Positions 19,101 to 27,761 are shown, counted from the stretch's first letter. The stretch: DNA of 64,000 bases from Fulvivirga sp. M361 (GCF_007097395.1 NZ_VKDC01000003.1:215510-279509); one strand, 5' to 3'. Notes: generated by a model from the sequence alone, not told the origin. Made by a program: numbers and translations.

Positions 19101-21760
19101 ACACTGACGGGTTTGCCTTCCGGGTCAACCGTTACTAGTTGAATAGTGTGTAAGGTATCGGTTAACAGCATTCCTCTACGGTCACCTTTAGGAGTTTTAA
19201 TGCCTACATAATGTTCATAAGGTGAGTAGGGGATAGAGAACCGGTCGATGCTGAAATCCCCACTTTCCTCGAAAACGCGTGTTACGAAGTTGGCCCGTAG
19301 CTTTCCGGGAGCGGCGTCGTTTACCCTGATATTTGCTTTCACTGTAGCTGAACCGTTCTCATCAATGTTGTCGTCAAACAATATTTGTTCATCTGCTTCA
19401 AAACGTCTGGCAGGGTCAGTGAAAGTGTATTCAGGATACTTATCAAAAGAAGTAGTACCGGGCGTCAGCGTTACGGCCACTTTAGCCCGTAGGTTCCTTG
19501 CTACGGCACCATGCAGCCAGGTGACATTCATTTCACCTCGTACATCCGGTCGATGCACGGAAAGCATGTCTACGCCAAAATCCATTTTTACTTTGAGGCG
19601 ATTGGGCTTAATGGCTTCAATTTTCAATATTTTGGTAAAAGTAGCTCCACCTACTTTGGCTTTCATCGTCCAGTTGCCGGTAGGAGCTTCGGCTTCCGTT
19701 TTTACCGTAAAATTGAAAAAACCGTTCAGCCCGGTATTTTTCACCATCCGGTGAGTGATCTGACCTAATGGATTGGTCATTTCAAAGATCACCGGATGAC
19801 TTTCCGGGAGCAGTTGGGCTTTATCTTCCAGCATCAGGTTGAGAAAAAGTGTATCTCCGGGACGCCAAACGCCTCTTTCTCCATAGATGTAGCCTTTTAA
19901 TCCATTTTGCACGGTCTGACCACTGACATCGAACTGGCTAAGAGAAAGAGAAGAGCCGTGGTCCAATTTCAGGTAGCCTCTTTCAGTGCCATTACGGGCC
20001 ACCAGCAGAAAGGGTTTGGTAGACAGGTCCACTTCCACCATACCCTGACCATCTGTTTTGCCTGAAGTGATCAGCTGGTTTTGGAAATTGTAAAGTTCAA
20101 TGTCTATTCCGGACAATGCATCTGTAGTGCGAAGGTCAGTGGCAGCCACTAAGATTTTCCGGTTTTTACCTCCTTTGGCAATCAGTCCGATGTTGGACGC
20201 CAGTATGTTTCTGCTCACTTTTCGGTTTTGACGATAATACGCCTGGTGACAGGGATTGTCACGTTCATTCCAGTCATAATTGTAGCCGTACCCATAATCG
20301 TCATAATAGTAATCCTGGTAATAGTCCCATTGAGAACTCTCCTGGTCCTCATACGTATCCCAGTTTTCTTCTGTCTCAGTGTTATCTTCTTCATCACTCT
20401 CACCTTCGCAAGCGTACATCGAGTAGGCCTTTCGGAATCCCAGTTCTATCCGGTAGATAGCGCCGGGTTCTTCTTTGATGATCTCAGCAAGGTCTAAAGT
20501 GAATTTGTTCCATACCCCATAATCTATGGGGGTGTCGGAAGTAAGATTGATCTTCTTTTTAAGGATCGGCCGGCCTACGCGTGTCATTTGCGCATTACCC
20601 CCTAGTCGGTTGACCTGTAAAAACTGTTGGATATTACTTTCATAGATCTTAATGATCTTCACATCTACAGCATTCAGGTTGACGGCTTCAAATGGAAATA
20701 CCATGCCGTCTGTGCCTGGCAGAATGATGCCGTTACCCGTTAAACGTACGGCAGGTTTAACTTCTACAAATGCCAGTTCTATTTTCTGGGCCTCGGCCAG
20801 TCGGTTACCCCGTATATTTTTCACCCCTTGTTCTACGATCAGGTTTTTCGTTCCTTTTTGGCGTGTGCTGGTGTATACTTTGACGGTATTTTCTTCTATT
20901 ACATAACGAAGGTTAGAAACTCCATCGATACGAATGAGTCCCTGCAGGTTCTGGTCTTTTTTCAATGGGTCTGAAAAACGGACCTGTATATATTGTTCGG
21001 GCGATTGTATTACAGTAGCTTCCATCATGACAAAATCACTCAACGAGGGGATCTCGTATTCCAGATTGCCTTCTACTTCTACCTCTACAGGGTCACCAGA
21101 CCACTCCAGTAATACAATGCCGGCACTTTCCTTTCGCTCTACGCTGTCTATGGTGAACTCATGGTATTTTCCGGAAGCGTAATGCGTCCATCGTATCTTG
21201 AGGCGCTGCTTGTTTTGCTCCGCATGTAAGAGTTTAACCACTTCTTCTTCTGTCATATAATCAACAGAAGTCAACTGGCCGGTAAGGCTATTCCAAACCA
21301 GGTCATTTTCATCGTACAATTGTGTGCCTTCCACAGAAAGATCAAAAGATTGAGTAGGCGTCTGGATCTGGTAGTTAAATTCATCAAATTCTGAGGTCAC
21401 GTCCAGCACCTTACCTAATTCAAAGGTCACATCATATTGTGTGCCTGAGGCTAAGAATTCTTCAAAGCGAAACGCTATGGTTTGATTGTCTATCCAAAAG
21501 GCTTTTCCTTTAGCTTTGGGTGAGAAGTCAAAGAGGGTTTCTTCAATAACCCCTTCAGATTCCGTAAACTGCTGGCTTGCACTGGCCAGTCGTATGGTTA
21601 ATTCTGAGTTTTTTGAGATAAATCCCGAAGTAAAGCTGCTGATGTATTCGCTGAACGCCGGATCAGGGTCACCCATTTTTTCTTTTTTACAGCTGGTAAA
21701 GGGTAAGATAAAGGCCAGAAAAAGAAAGAGAAATGGCCGGGGTAAGGGCAAAGCGATCAT
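16154..21760 (-). CDS. Bacterial alpha-2-macroglobulin family lipoprotein
   Basis: A very large (1868-residue) lipoprotein with lipobox LPFTSC near residue 24. The order of macroglobulin-like beta domains, a bait-like region and a C-terminal alpha/alpha toroid is as in bacterial A2Ms. The thioester motif CIEQ is intact in YPHGCIEQTTS (about residue 1400), so it can probably trap proteases covalently. Before the middle macroglobulin domains is a strongly acidic, tyrosine-rich insert (about residues 455-510: DEEDNTETEE, then DYYQDYYYDDYGYGYNYD), which is unusual. The protein is expected to sit in the periplasm, anchored to a membrane. Its neighbour pbpC is the classical partner gene. The length is somewhat greater than that of E. 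coli YfhM (about 1650 residues). Confidence 0.93.
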   Translation of the reverse strand: MIALPLPRPFLFLFLAFILPFTSCKKEKMGDPDPAFSEYISSFTSGFISKNSELTIRLASASQQFTESEGVIEETLFDFSPKAKGKAFWIDNQTIAFRFEEFLASGTQYDVTFELGKVLDVTSEFDEFNYQIQTPTQSFDLSVEGTQLYDENDLVWNSLTGQLTSVDYMTEEEVVKLLHAEQNKQRLKIRWTHYASGKYHEFTIDSVERKESAGIVLLEWSGDPVEVEVEGNLEYEIPSLSDFVMMEATVIQSPEQYIQVRFSDPLKKDQNLQGLIRIDGVSNLRYVIEENTVKVYTSTRQKGTKNLIVEQGVKNIRGNRLAEAQKIELAFVEVKPAVRLTGNGIILPGTDGMVFPFEAVNLNAVDVKIIKIYESNIQQFLQVNRLGGNAQMTRVGRPILKKKINLTSDTPIDYGVWNKFTLDLAEIIKEEPGAIYRIELGFRKAYSMYACEGESDEEDNTETEENWDTYEDQESSQWDYYQDYYYDDYGYGYNYDWNERDNPCHQAYYRQNRKVSRNILASNIGLIAKGGKNRKILVAATDLRTTDALSGIDIELYNFQNQLITSGKTDGQGMVEVDLSTKPFLLVARNGTERGYLKLDHGSSLSLSQFDVSGQTVQNGLKGYIYGERGVWRPGDTLFLNLMLEDKAQLLPESHPVIFEMTNPLGQITHRMVKNTGLNGFFNFTVKTEAEAPTGNWTMKAKVGGATFTKILKIEAIKPNRLKVKMDFGVDMLSVHRPDVRGEMNVTWLHGAVARNLRAKVAVTLTPGTTSFDKYPEYTFTDPARRFEADEQILFDDNIDENGSATVKANIRVNDAAPGKLRANFVTRVFEESGDFSIDRFSIPYSPYEHYVGIKTPKGDRRGMLLTDTLHTIQLVTVDPEGKPVSVDGMDVSVYKLNWRWWWDSSDEYLANYVGSSYKNWLQKFKAKTVNGKGTFSFKIEYPDWGRYMIRVTDRKSGHSTGKIVYVDWPGWAGRGKRENPGGASMLSFSSDKEKYSVGETAKISIPSSGNGRALLTVESGSKVIEASWLEVSEGEITHNLTITPDMAPNAFVSVTMLQPHVHENNLPIRLYGVIPLLVEDPQTHLEPVINMPDELEPESKIKVRISEKGGKPMTYTLAIVDDGLLDLTRFRTPNPHPVFYAREALGVKTWDLYDQVIGAYGGKLERLLSIGGDEEAAADEKESVNRFKPMVRYLGPYELESGDKNVHEIDIPNYVGSVRTMVIAGQDGAYGNAEKTTPVKKPLMVLATLPRVLGPEESVKLPVTVFAMEKKIKEVKVQVEANTLFKKGYTHTQTIRFDQPGDQVVNFELDVASAIGKGTVKVIVSSGREKASHEIELEVRNPNPEATDFVETVIEPGKTSELAYSFFGVDGTNAATLELSNIPPIDFERRLKYLIGYPHGCIEQTTSKAFPQLYIGDVMEVDSRVEARMSDNIKSALRKLNSFQYSDGGFSYWPNGTRSSDWATSYAGHFMLEAEAKGFTLPIGMKNKWIQYQKRTARNYNPVKTTDSRGRHVNYRYDFAQVYRLYTLALAGKPEIGAMNRLKADNKLGATGIWRLAMTYHLAGQQQTAQKMIANVHTYVPTKGNDSYTYGSIDRDNAMVLEAMSVMDRRTEAITLVKSISSALSGKRWLSTQSTAYCLMAMVKFAGSDGTSKAMKFSYEIGKQKDNLTSTLPLRLIQVENTKTKQGTASITNKGEGVLFARMAISGVPPMGNETSAQSNLEIYVNYLTMDDQNLDPTKIEQGTDFMAEVTVSHNNPNLRLENMALTQIFPSGWEILNTRMDGTQSVHTADIPDYQDIRDDRVLTYFDLYRYTTYNSGNHTKTFRVMLNAAYLGKYYLSAVSAESMYDNEIFARTAGQWVEVVRPGE

Positions 21761-22374
21761 CAGGAATGTTAAGGTTTATATACAGTCCCTAATATGGTCA
21801 TATTATTTGAATAATGGAATGATGAAAGATAGCTTTTGGCTTTTTTCAGTGGTTGGACTTACCATGAAGTTGAAATAGGCAGGACCTGTAATTTTACGGT
21901 TGCCTCTGATATTTTTGGATGGGTTTCTAACTGTTGTATCTTATAATAAAAGCAATATTTTGTACCATCCCCATAGAACACCCATTGAAAATAAAGAGCT
22001 AACAAATGTTGAAACAGGGTAAATTTCATTACGCATGATAGCCGTTCGTTTCTATATCTTTATTATTCGCGGCACGGACACAAACTAGTTGGAGTATGAA
22101 TTAAAATCAACTGGCTATAACATTTCTCAACTCATTTAAATTGCTTAATTTCATTCTGGAATTTAGAAAAAAGTTCATCTCTTAGCTGCCCGTCTGTTTA
22201 TAATTATTTTCAAATTCTCGGACTAATTACCATGGGTGCATCAATGATTTCATAGTAGTGATTAGCTGATATTATAGATAAGGATATTGAGATATTCCAT
22301 TATGTAGTACTGTCACAGGCGACGCCGAAAACCTGTTAATAGAGTAGGTCTGAATAGTTCATTAAATCAAAATC
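21761..22374. other. Long intergenic region
   Basis: About 610 AT-rich bases between the divergent A2M gene and a small exported peptide gene. I see no coding frame with recognisable content. Promoters for both genes must be here, but no exact TTG / TAnnTTTG pair stands out. Confidence 0.5.
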
Positions 22375-22623
22375 ATGAAAAAATTAAAAAGAATTTTACC
22401 GGTATTAGCTTTTTTATTTGCGATAGGTTTAGCTTTTGCTGACCCAGCCAGAGACTTTATTATTACTCCATCCGGGCAGGTTGCAGTTGTTTCTGAATTA
22501 GGTCCTGAATGTAATATAAATAACGTGGGACCAGCTTGTACAGTTTTTGGCTTGACAGTATATGATGCTGTAGATGCAAATGGAAATCCAATAAATATAA
22601 AAAGACTAGGCCTACTACCTTGA
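22375..22623 (+). CDS. Small exported peptide, DUF6520-like
   Basis: An 82-residue protein with a strong signal peptide (MKKLKRILPVLAFLFAIGLAFA) and a short mature part with two cysteines (ELGPECNINNVGPACTVFGL). This layout, with the sequence ILPVLAFLFAIG and a C-terminal Cys pair, resembles the small Bacteroidota DUF6520 proteins, which often occur in small paralogous groups. Function is unknown. The gene stands alone between long non-coding stretches and is followed directly by a large hairpin. Assignment to DUF6520 is from memory of the family style, not from a search. Confidence 0.7.
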   Translation: MKKLKRILPVLAFLFAIGLAFADPARDFIITPSGQVAVVSELGPECNINNVGPACTVFGLTVYDAVDANGNPINIKRLGLLP

Positions 22624-22636
22624 CCGGGTAGTAAGT

Positions 22637-22726
22637 TGAGAGGCCGTCTCAAAAGTAATTTTGAATAGCCCCAGCTTTTGTATAAGAGGTACCTGAATGC
22701 ATTTACCTTTTTGAGACAGCCTCTTC
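22637..22726. terminator. Large inverted repeat after the small peptide gene
   Basis: The arms GAGGCCGTCTCAAAA (22640-22654) and TTTTTGAGACAGCCTC (22708-22723) are complementary apart from one G:T-type change and enclose about 53 bases. It may serve as a terminator. Alternatively it is a miniature mobile element remnant, since GAGGCTGTCTCAAAA-like ends occur in insertion sequences. Confidence 0.55.
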
Positions 22727-22913
22727 AGTTGTAGTTTTCACTACGCTCCAATTGCCTTAAGCTTCATAAAGCTACTGGTTACCACTTGTTTCAGGAGTAA
22801 TTCAGTATAGTAATGCATTGTTTTTATAAAATAATGTACTGAAAGGAGTAATACGACAAGTGCTGGAATAAGATGGTTTTACCTTACAAAATCAAGCTAG
22901 AGTGAAATACTAA

Positions 22914-23036
22914 ATTTCATATCGATTAGAAAATGATACTCTTCAGATTAGTGTAAGTGATCTGGGTGCAGGGGTGTATTTTGTACGAAAAATAAACGAA
23001 GAAAAAGTGGTTAGCAAAAGGCTTGTCAGACAATAG
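22914..23036 (+). pseudogene. Orphan T9SS type A sorting-domain fragment
   Basis: A 41-codon open stretch reads LENDTLQISVSDLGAG, then VYFVRK, VVSKRLVRQ and a stop. This is the characteristic end of a type IX secretion C-terminal domain (LxxGxYxxxx, then a basic terminal strand). An in-frame stop lies immediately upstream and there is no start codon. It is the last remnant of a deleted secreted protein. Confidence 0.65.
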
Positions 23037-23072
23037 CGTATTATTAGCATGTGTCGCTTTATCAGATCTAAA

Positions 23073-23117
23073 ACCTTGTTGAGGTTTAGTGCGGCGACCT
23101 CAAGACTAGTGTGAGGT
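23073..23117. repeat. REP-like hairpin, family 1, degenerate copy
   Basis: A stem of TTGAGG / CCTCAA encloses TTTAGTGCGGCGA. This corresponds to the loop TTTAGCGCAGCGAT of the better copies at 41835, 42645 and 43397. Similarity extends over about 40 bases with substitutions. Confidence 0.5.
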
Positions 23118-23153
23118 TATATTTTATAAACAGATACTCAATAGAAAAAACTT

Positions 23154-23579
23154 TCAAGAAGATGATATTACTTTAACATTAACTAACCAATTTCTTGCCT
23201 CTTCCGGATCATGGAATTGTTTTAATTCATAATTAGAAACTTTTTTAATAGTATCCCTGGCAGAAAGTTTAGCAAAGATATTATTGGGAAGTACTATGGC
23301 TTGAAATAGCTCACCATTCTTAATTAATTTGGACATGATTTCCTCGGCGATCCAATCTTTTGACCCATCAAAAGAACCTTGCATATTACGCAGATCAGCC
23401 AGCCATTTTTTAATGTTCCTGGCAAGTATTTGTTCTTGTACGTAGACCAGAACTTCCTTGAAATTGTCCTGACTGCCAAATACACCGTTCCAGACATCAG
23501 AAATAATGTCTGTCTCTTCCTCGTAATGAACGATGGCATAAGCTTTACCTGAGGTGTCTTTAAACTCTTTTAGTAACAT
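23154..23579 (-). CDS. STAS/SpoIIAA-like hypothetical protein
   Basis: A 141-residue soluble protein without signal peptide. Its pattern (VHYEEETDIISDVWNGVF, KEVLVYVQEQILARNIKKWLADLRNMQG, WIAEEIMSKLIKNG, FHDPEEARNWL) fits the SpoIIAA/STAS-like single-domain proteins common in Bacteroidota, in which alternating beta-alpha units bind small ligands or partner proteins. No enzyme motif is seen and no functional partner is adjacent. The family call is tentative. Confidence 0.65.
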   Translation of the reverse strand: MLLKEFKDTSGKAYAIVHYEEETDIISDVWNGVFGSQDNFKEVLVYVQEQILARNIKKWLADLRNMQGSFDGSKDWIAEEIMSKLIKNGELFQAIVLPNNIFAKLSARDTIKKVSNYELKQFHDPEEARNWLVNVKVISSS

Positions 23580-23922
23580 ATTCTTTTGTTAAATACCAAA
23601 ACTGAAAATTCAATACTGTCGTCATCATAGATGATTTGTTTTATTGATGCAGTATTAACTAAAAAAATACGAATAAGTTTTTGAAAAAAATAGATTAATT
23701 TTTACACTAACACATTCATTATCAGATTTTAATGTTAAGAGTGTTCTTTATATTATAATAGATTTTCGGAAGAGAAAACGGATCTGTTATTTGTGATATA
23801 AGCAACTTTTTAAAGTAGCCTGAATCGATCCTCCTAGCTCCTGTACTTGGAGGTATTATGCTAAACTTAATATCAGGCGAGAACTGTGGTTGGCTTAGGT
23901 TACGATCTGATCTATTACAGCT
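23580..23922. other. AT-rich intergenic region
   Basis: About 340 bases upstream of the STAS-like gene and downstream of the PorP/SprF gene. It holds runs of A and T and no coding frame or clear repeat that I can recognise. Confidence 0.45.
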
Positions 23923-24819
23923 TCATTTATTTTCAATCGCAATACTGAGACTAAATTCATAATTATTCCCTGGCCCTTCATAGCCGGAGGAATAAAGAAT
24001 TCCCATTAACCGGATGTTGTTTTTCCATTTAATCCCACCATTTAAATTCAGGAAGTTGTTACCTTCCGTGACCCTATAAGATCCACCTATCAACAAGAGA
24101 TCGCGTATTTCGAATAAAGTATTCAGATCTGCAAGCACATTGTCATAATCTGTTTGCAAGTATAGGGAAGGGTTGATCACGACATTCGAAACTTTGAAAG
24201 AGTGATTCACATAAGCGTTCAGGAACTGAATGTTAGTTCGATTTAACCTTGAAAATTCATTGTCGTGAATTTCTGACTCCAGAACGTTACGAATGGAAAT
24301 GCCAGCCTGGGTGTTCTGCCATATATACGCTATTCCAAAGTCAAGATCAAAAGCCGTGGTGGTAGATGATCGTTCAATGAGTATAGGATCATCGGGGTCA
24401 ATTACTTTATACAGGTACAAGTCGTAGGAATCTGAAATCAAACCAATACCTGTCCCTATGACCAAAGTTTGATCATCAAAGGCGAATTGATAATTGTAAA
24501 GGGCTTTACCGGTGACCCTGGTGGATATTCCAGCTTGTCGGTTTTCCAATATAAGACCGATCCCACTGTTTAAGCTGGTCAACTGATTTTCATATGAGAT
24601 CAATGCAAAAGAAGGATGAAAATCGACTTGGGTATTATTGGCCCGAAACTGGATATCAAATTTCTGCTCATCGAAGATTCCTGCTGCTGCTGGGTTTATG
24701 GTTTTGAAATTGTTAAAATACAATTCAAAGGGAATAACTTCCTGACCTTTAATATGTCCGGTTATCATTATGCCTATTATGACAAAAAAAACTTTTGTGA
24801 TGCTATTTGGTAAGAACAT
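23923..24819 (-). CDS. PorP/SprF family type IX secretion-associated membrane protein
   Basis: The protein is about 300 residues with a signal peptide ending HIKGQ, followed by ELYFNNFKTINPAAAGIFDEQKF, the opening of the PorP/SprF family (usually QYxxNPxxxNPAxAG). The rest is an outer-membrane beta-barrel with alternating strands and glycines. I prefer the Met at 24819 as start because the longer reading overlaps the preceding gene more and carries a charged N-terminal extension. PorP/SprF proteins accompany gliding adhesins or T9SS substrates. It slightly overlaps the upstream beta-barrel gene, so the two are probably co-expressed. Confidence 0.8.
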   Translation of the reverse strand: MFLPNSITKVFFVIIGIMITGHIKGQEVIPFELYFNNFKTINPAAAGIFDEQKFDIQFRANNTQVDFHPSFALISYENQLTSLNSGIGLILENRQAGISTRVTGKALYNYQFAFDDQTLVIGTGIGLISDSYDLYLYKVIDPDDPILIERSSTTTAFDLDFGIAYIWQNTQAGISIRNVLESEIHDNEFSRLNRTNIQFLNAYVNHSFKVSNVVINPSLYLQTDYDNVLADLNTLFEIRDLLLIGGSYRVTEGNNFLNLNGGIKWKNNIRLMGILYSSGYEGPGNNYEFSLSIAIENK

Positions 24820-25381
24820 AAGCCAAAGACAGTTGGAATACTCTATTTTGAAATTTATCATCGCCTGGAATCACGTTCCTTGAAGCATTTGAGATCCCGT
24901 AGTTGTACCTGGCTTCCAGACTAAGTGAGCTCGAAAGTTCATACTCTATCCCAATCACAGCTGAAAAATCAATGTTTTTAAGCTGGCTGGTTACATCCTG
25001 ATCTCCGTCTGCACCTTTGGTCTTAGCGTTTAAAACCGTTCCAAATTGGACTCCAATATTGAATGCGACCGGAGTTGCCCTTTGATATTGAAGTAGTACC
25101 GGAGCATTCAGGTACCAGTACGTAAATTTTACGTCGCCATTACCTGAATTCCTGGCTCCTTGATTTGACGCGATGATCTCCGGCCGTAAACTCAGCTTTT
25201 CGGATAATTTGAGTGAGCTAAAAAAACCTCCGTGAAATCCCCATTTTGTGCTAAGGTTTTCAGTATCACCTCCGAGGCTGGAAATGTTTGTGCCTGCCTT
25301 TAACCCTATGACAGCGTTTTGTGCCTGGCCTGATTGTGAAAAAGCTACTATTAAAAAAAATAAAGTTAGGATTCTGGTCAT
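24803..25381 (-). CDS. Outer membrane beta-barrel protein (porin/PorT-like family)
   Basis: About 192 residues from the Met at 25381, which begins a good signal peptide (MTRILTLFFLIVAFSQSGQAQ); the longer start at 25405 adds eight residues. The mature part begins NAVIGLKAGTNISSLGG and alternates short beta-strands (LRPEIIASNQG, YWYLNAPVLLQY, GIEYELSSSLSLEARYNYG), as in the OMP_b-brl_2 family of eight-stranded barrels. It ends on an aromatic strand. It is the first gene of a pair with PorP/SprF. No specific role can be assigned. Confidence 0.8.
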   Translation of the reverse strand: MTRILTLFFLIVAFSQSGQAQNAVIGLKAGTNISSLGGDTENLSTKWGFHGGFFSSLKLSEKLSLRPEIIASNQGARNSGNGDVKFTYWYLNAPVLLQYQRATPVAFNIGVQFGTVLNAKTKGADGDQDVTSQLKNIDFSAVIGIEYELSSSLSLEARYNYGISNASRNVIPGDDKFQNRVFQLSLAYVLTK

Positions 25382-25557
25382 GCGCTGAGCCTTTATCGCT
25401 GGCAATGGTAATACAGTTCTCTATTATAATCCATACTTCTTTAGTCTGAGATTTTATTAAATCATGGTAGGTGAAAATAACTAACTTTCATAACAGAAAT
25501 CATGAACATTCTCACCTTTTTAATGCAAAAACAGTCATTCACTTTATTATCAATGTT

Positions 25558-26109
25558 TTAGTATATTAATTTTAGTTGGATCAATTTCAATACATTATCC
25601 AGATCACCTTGAGTATTAACCTGGGTCTGAATGGTTCGACCTTCTATATATTTTTTGGCCTCAGATAGGCCCTTTTTTATGGATTCAGGCAAATCACTGT
25701 TGAAGACCAGGTCAGCTGCTTTATCTCCCAATGTGAAGGCTACTCTGAAATAGTGAGGACATGGAACGATAAACAGCACATTCCTCTTTTTTGTGAACAT
25801 TTTAAGGATCCAACCTGATTTCTTGTTATAAAACTTCCATTCAGGTTTAAAATCACCGTATTCACGCTCGATGAACGCAGCTATTTTATCTAAATATACC
25901 TTTGTATCAGCCAGGTCATGCGTTAGCATTTTGTCGTCAGGCTGGACTGATTTTTCCGTGTAAATACTGGCAGACATAATGTCATGACTTAAGGTTAGAA
26001 GCTCAGTGGCTTTAGCGTCTGTTTTGATCGGTGGGGTGGATATAGCACCCATACGATCAGGCTTGTAAAATAACGAAAAGAAGAGCTTGAGGCATATGAT
26101 AAGCATCAC
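25558..26109 (-). CDS. DUF3788-like hypothetical protein
   Basis: A 183-residue protein. The segment YGDFKPEWKFYNKKSGWILKM, followed by KKRNVLFIVPCPHYFRVAFTLGDKA and LPESIKKGLSEAKKYIEGR, matches the DUF3788 pattern of small cytoplasmic proteins (WKxYxxKxGW, then a lysine-rich strand and a beta hairpin). The true start may be internal (Met at about residue 20 or later), because the first residues are hydrophobic and poorly conserved in style. Function is unknown. Confidence 0.65.
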   Translation of the reverse strand: MMLIICLKLFFSLFYKPDRMGAISTPPIKTDAKATELLTLSHDIMSASIYTEKSVQPDDKMLTHDLADTKVYLDKIAAFIEREYGDFKPEWKFYNKKSGWILKMFTKKRNVLFIVPCPHYFRVAFTLGDKAADLVFNSDLPESIKKGLSEAKKYIEGRTIQTQVNTQGDLDNVLKLIQLKLIY

Positions 26110-26376
26110 TAGAAATGCTATATAATAAAGCTTTATGGCAGTATTCCTACGGACTTACTTACTATGAAGGACGTATAGAAAGAATTGATATGCCAAATAG
26201 GTGAGTGGGCCATTGGTTCAGCGCGACCGGACTATTAGGAATATTGGTATTTATGGCCACCTTAATTGAGGTGGACATTTGTGCAAAAATGATAACCTAA
26301 AAGCCTATGCTAACGTATATCCATTATCTTAAAACAAAACACGTTGAACGCAAGGCTAAGGATATTGGCAAATTTA

Positions 26377-26649
26377 ATGAAGCACTTAATGTTTAGCACA
26401 TTGGTGTTAATATTGGCGTGTGCTCCGGCCATTGCAGAGGAAACCAGCGCTGAAAAGAACGAAGCCATAGAACGGTATGTCCTTGTAGAAGAGCAGGTTG
26501 GCATCAGGGCGAAAGCCAATGGAAACAAAAAGTTACTGTTCAGGCCATTTAGCGTTTTATCCTCTTCTTTCCAGTGTGTTGATGCCTTTAATCACCTTAG
26601 TCGCCCCAAACTGTTTATTCTCTATCGAAACCTGAAATTATGTGACTGA
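26377..26649 (+). CDS. Small exported hypothetical protein
   Basis: From ATG 26377 there are 90 codons beginning with a good signal peptide (MKHLMFSTLVLILACAPAIA) and a charged mature region (EETSAEKNEAIERYVLVEEQ). A TTG 33 bases upstream could extend it. The last 35 codons look less protein-like. I recognise no family. Confidence 0.45.
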   Translation: MKHLMFSTLVLILACAPAIAEETSAEKNEAIERYVLVEEQVGIRAKANGNKKLLFRPFSVLSSSFQCVDAFNHLSRPKLFILYRNLKLCD

Positions 26650-26709
26650 GTAAATGAATGTTCCTTTTAGTCTTTAAGTAATTATTAATCATTAAAACAT
26701 TCATTTATT

Positions 26710-27000
26710 ATGCAGGTAAACACTATCACAAGAGTGGATAAATCGAATATTAGCCACTTGTCCTTTCGAAAAGAAGAAGTACTTTATAACACTTCGGATC
26801 AAGCCATTCGTCAATACAACCTCAACAGGGGCCTCAAGTTAGGCAACCTTTATAAAAGGAGTGTGTTAATACGATTTGAGACCGTCAACTATGAGCCCAT
26901 GGAAACAGAAGCCACCATCTGGGCAGTAACGGAGAAATACATTATGTTAAAAGGTGGGGCAGTGATCCCTATTAAAGCAATAATTAACGTTATATTATAA
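26710..27000 (+). CDS. Small conserved Bacteroidota protein of unknown function
   Basis: A 96-residue soluble protein. The second half (LGNLYKRSVLIRFETVNYEPMETEA, TIWAVTEKYIMLKGGAVIPIKAI) matches a small protein type frequently seen alone in Bacteroidota genomes, with a beta-barrel-like pattern and no catalytic motif. It is monocistronic: an efficient hairpin terminator follows eight bases after its stop. Function is unknown. Confidence 0.7.
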   Translation: MQVNTITRVDKSNISHLSFRKEEVLYNTSDQAIRQYNLNRGLKLGNLYKRSVLIRFETVNYEPMETEATIWAVTEKYIMLKGGAVIPIKAIINVIL

Positions 27001-27007
27001 ATGATTT

Positions 27008-27053
27008 ACACAATAAAAGGGCTGTTTCGAAAGAGACAGCCCTTTTATTGTGT
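27008..27053. terminator. Strong bidirectional terminator hairpin
   Basis: An 18-base perfect stem (ACACAATAAAAGGGCTGT at 27008-27025 and its complement at 27036-27053) is flanked by A-rich and T-rich sequence. It ends both the gene at 26710 and, from the other side, the gene at 27129-27761. Confidence 0.9.
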
Positions 27054-27128
27054 TTTAGAGCATCTTTGTAAGATTTGGTTTAGCTGGGTTCATTAGAGGC
27101 TTATTTTGTGTAAAGATGTAGCCCGGTA

Positions 27129-27761
27129 TTAAATACTTTCTTTTATATCCCGTCCTATGTCCCTGCCAATGCGTTCAAACGTCCTTGTCATTTTTTTGAA
27201 TTTGGAAGTGAATTTTGGTCTATAGAAATGACGACCACCTGTAACTAACCTTGCGTTCTGGTTGTAAACTTCAAAATCAACCTCGTGCACATCTTGTGGA
27301 GCATTAGAAATACCTCCATTGGCTGAGGGTACAGGAGTACTTTCGTATGAAATTCGGTAGCGCGTTATGAAGAATACGTAGTCTACCTTTTGCTGTCCGA
27401 CAAATGCCTTTATAGCGCTTTGAGACGCCTCATTGATCACCAAACCATTGTATTTTTTCTTCTTTTTATCTTTTATGGTTTTGGGAATTATTTTATTCCA
27501 TCTCCAGAAATATGTGGTGATAGTATCCCCTTGTCCTGCCTGGTGATAATGTACTTCTTGTGACGTGCTGTTGACTAAAGCATAAATGAGTTCTGTACGA
27601 AGTAGTGGGGCCAGCCCCTTTATGGAAGTTTTATTTTTTTTGGCCATTCTTTTCCCAACCTTTGTTGAAAATTGATTGTTTTCAAACCCAACAATAAGTA
27701 CTTTTTGCGCTTGAGATTGAAAAAACAGCAATAAGAAAGCGATAAGGAATAGTATTCTCAT
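27129..27761 (-). CDS. Hypothetical exported protein
   Basis: A 210-residue protein with a signal peptide ending QSQAQ. The mature part contains KVLIVGFENNQFSTKVGKRM, a lysine run (KDKKKKKYNGLV) and DYVFFITRYRISYES, a mostly beta pattern with a basic C-terminus (FERIGRDIGRDIKESI). It is likely periplasmic. I recognise no family. It is convergent with the gene at 26710, and the two share the terminator at 27008. Confidence 0.6.
   Translation of the reverse strand: MRILFLIAFLLLFFQSQAQKVLIVGFENNQFSTKVGKRMAKKNKTSIKGLAPLLRTELIYALVNSTSQEVHYHQAGQGDTITTYFWRWNKIIPKTIKDKKKKKYNGLVINEASQSAIKAFVGQQKVDYVFFITRYRISYESTPVPSANGGISNAPQDVHEVDFEVYNQNARLVTGGRHFYRPKFTSKFKKMTRTFERIGRDIGRDIKESI

Noticed and set aside
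22637..22726. Hairpin considered as a complete insertion sequence
   Set aside because: Only about 90 bases long with no transposase; at most a miniature remnant.
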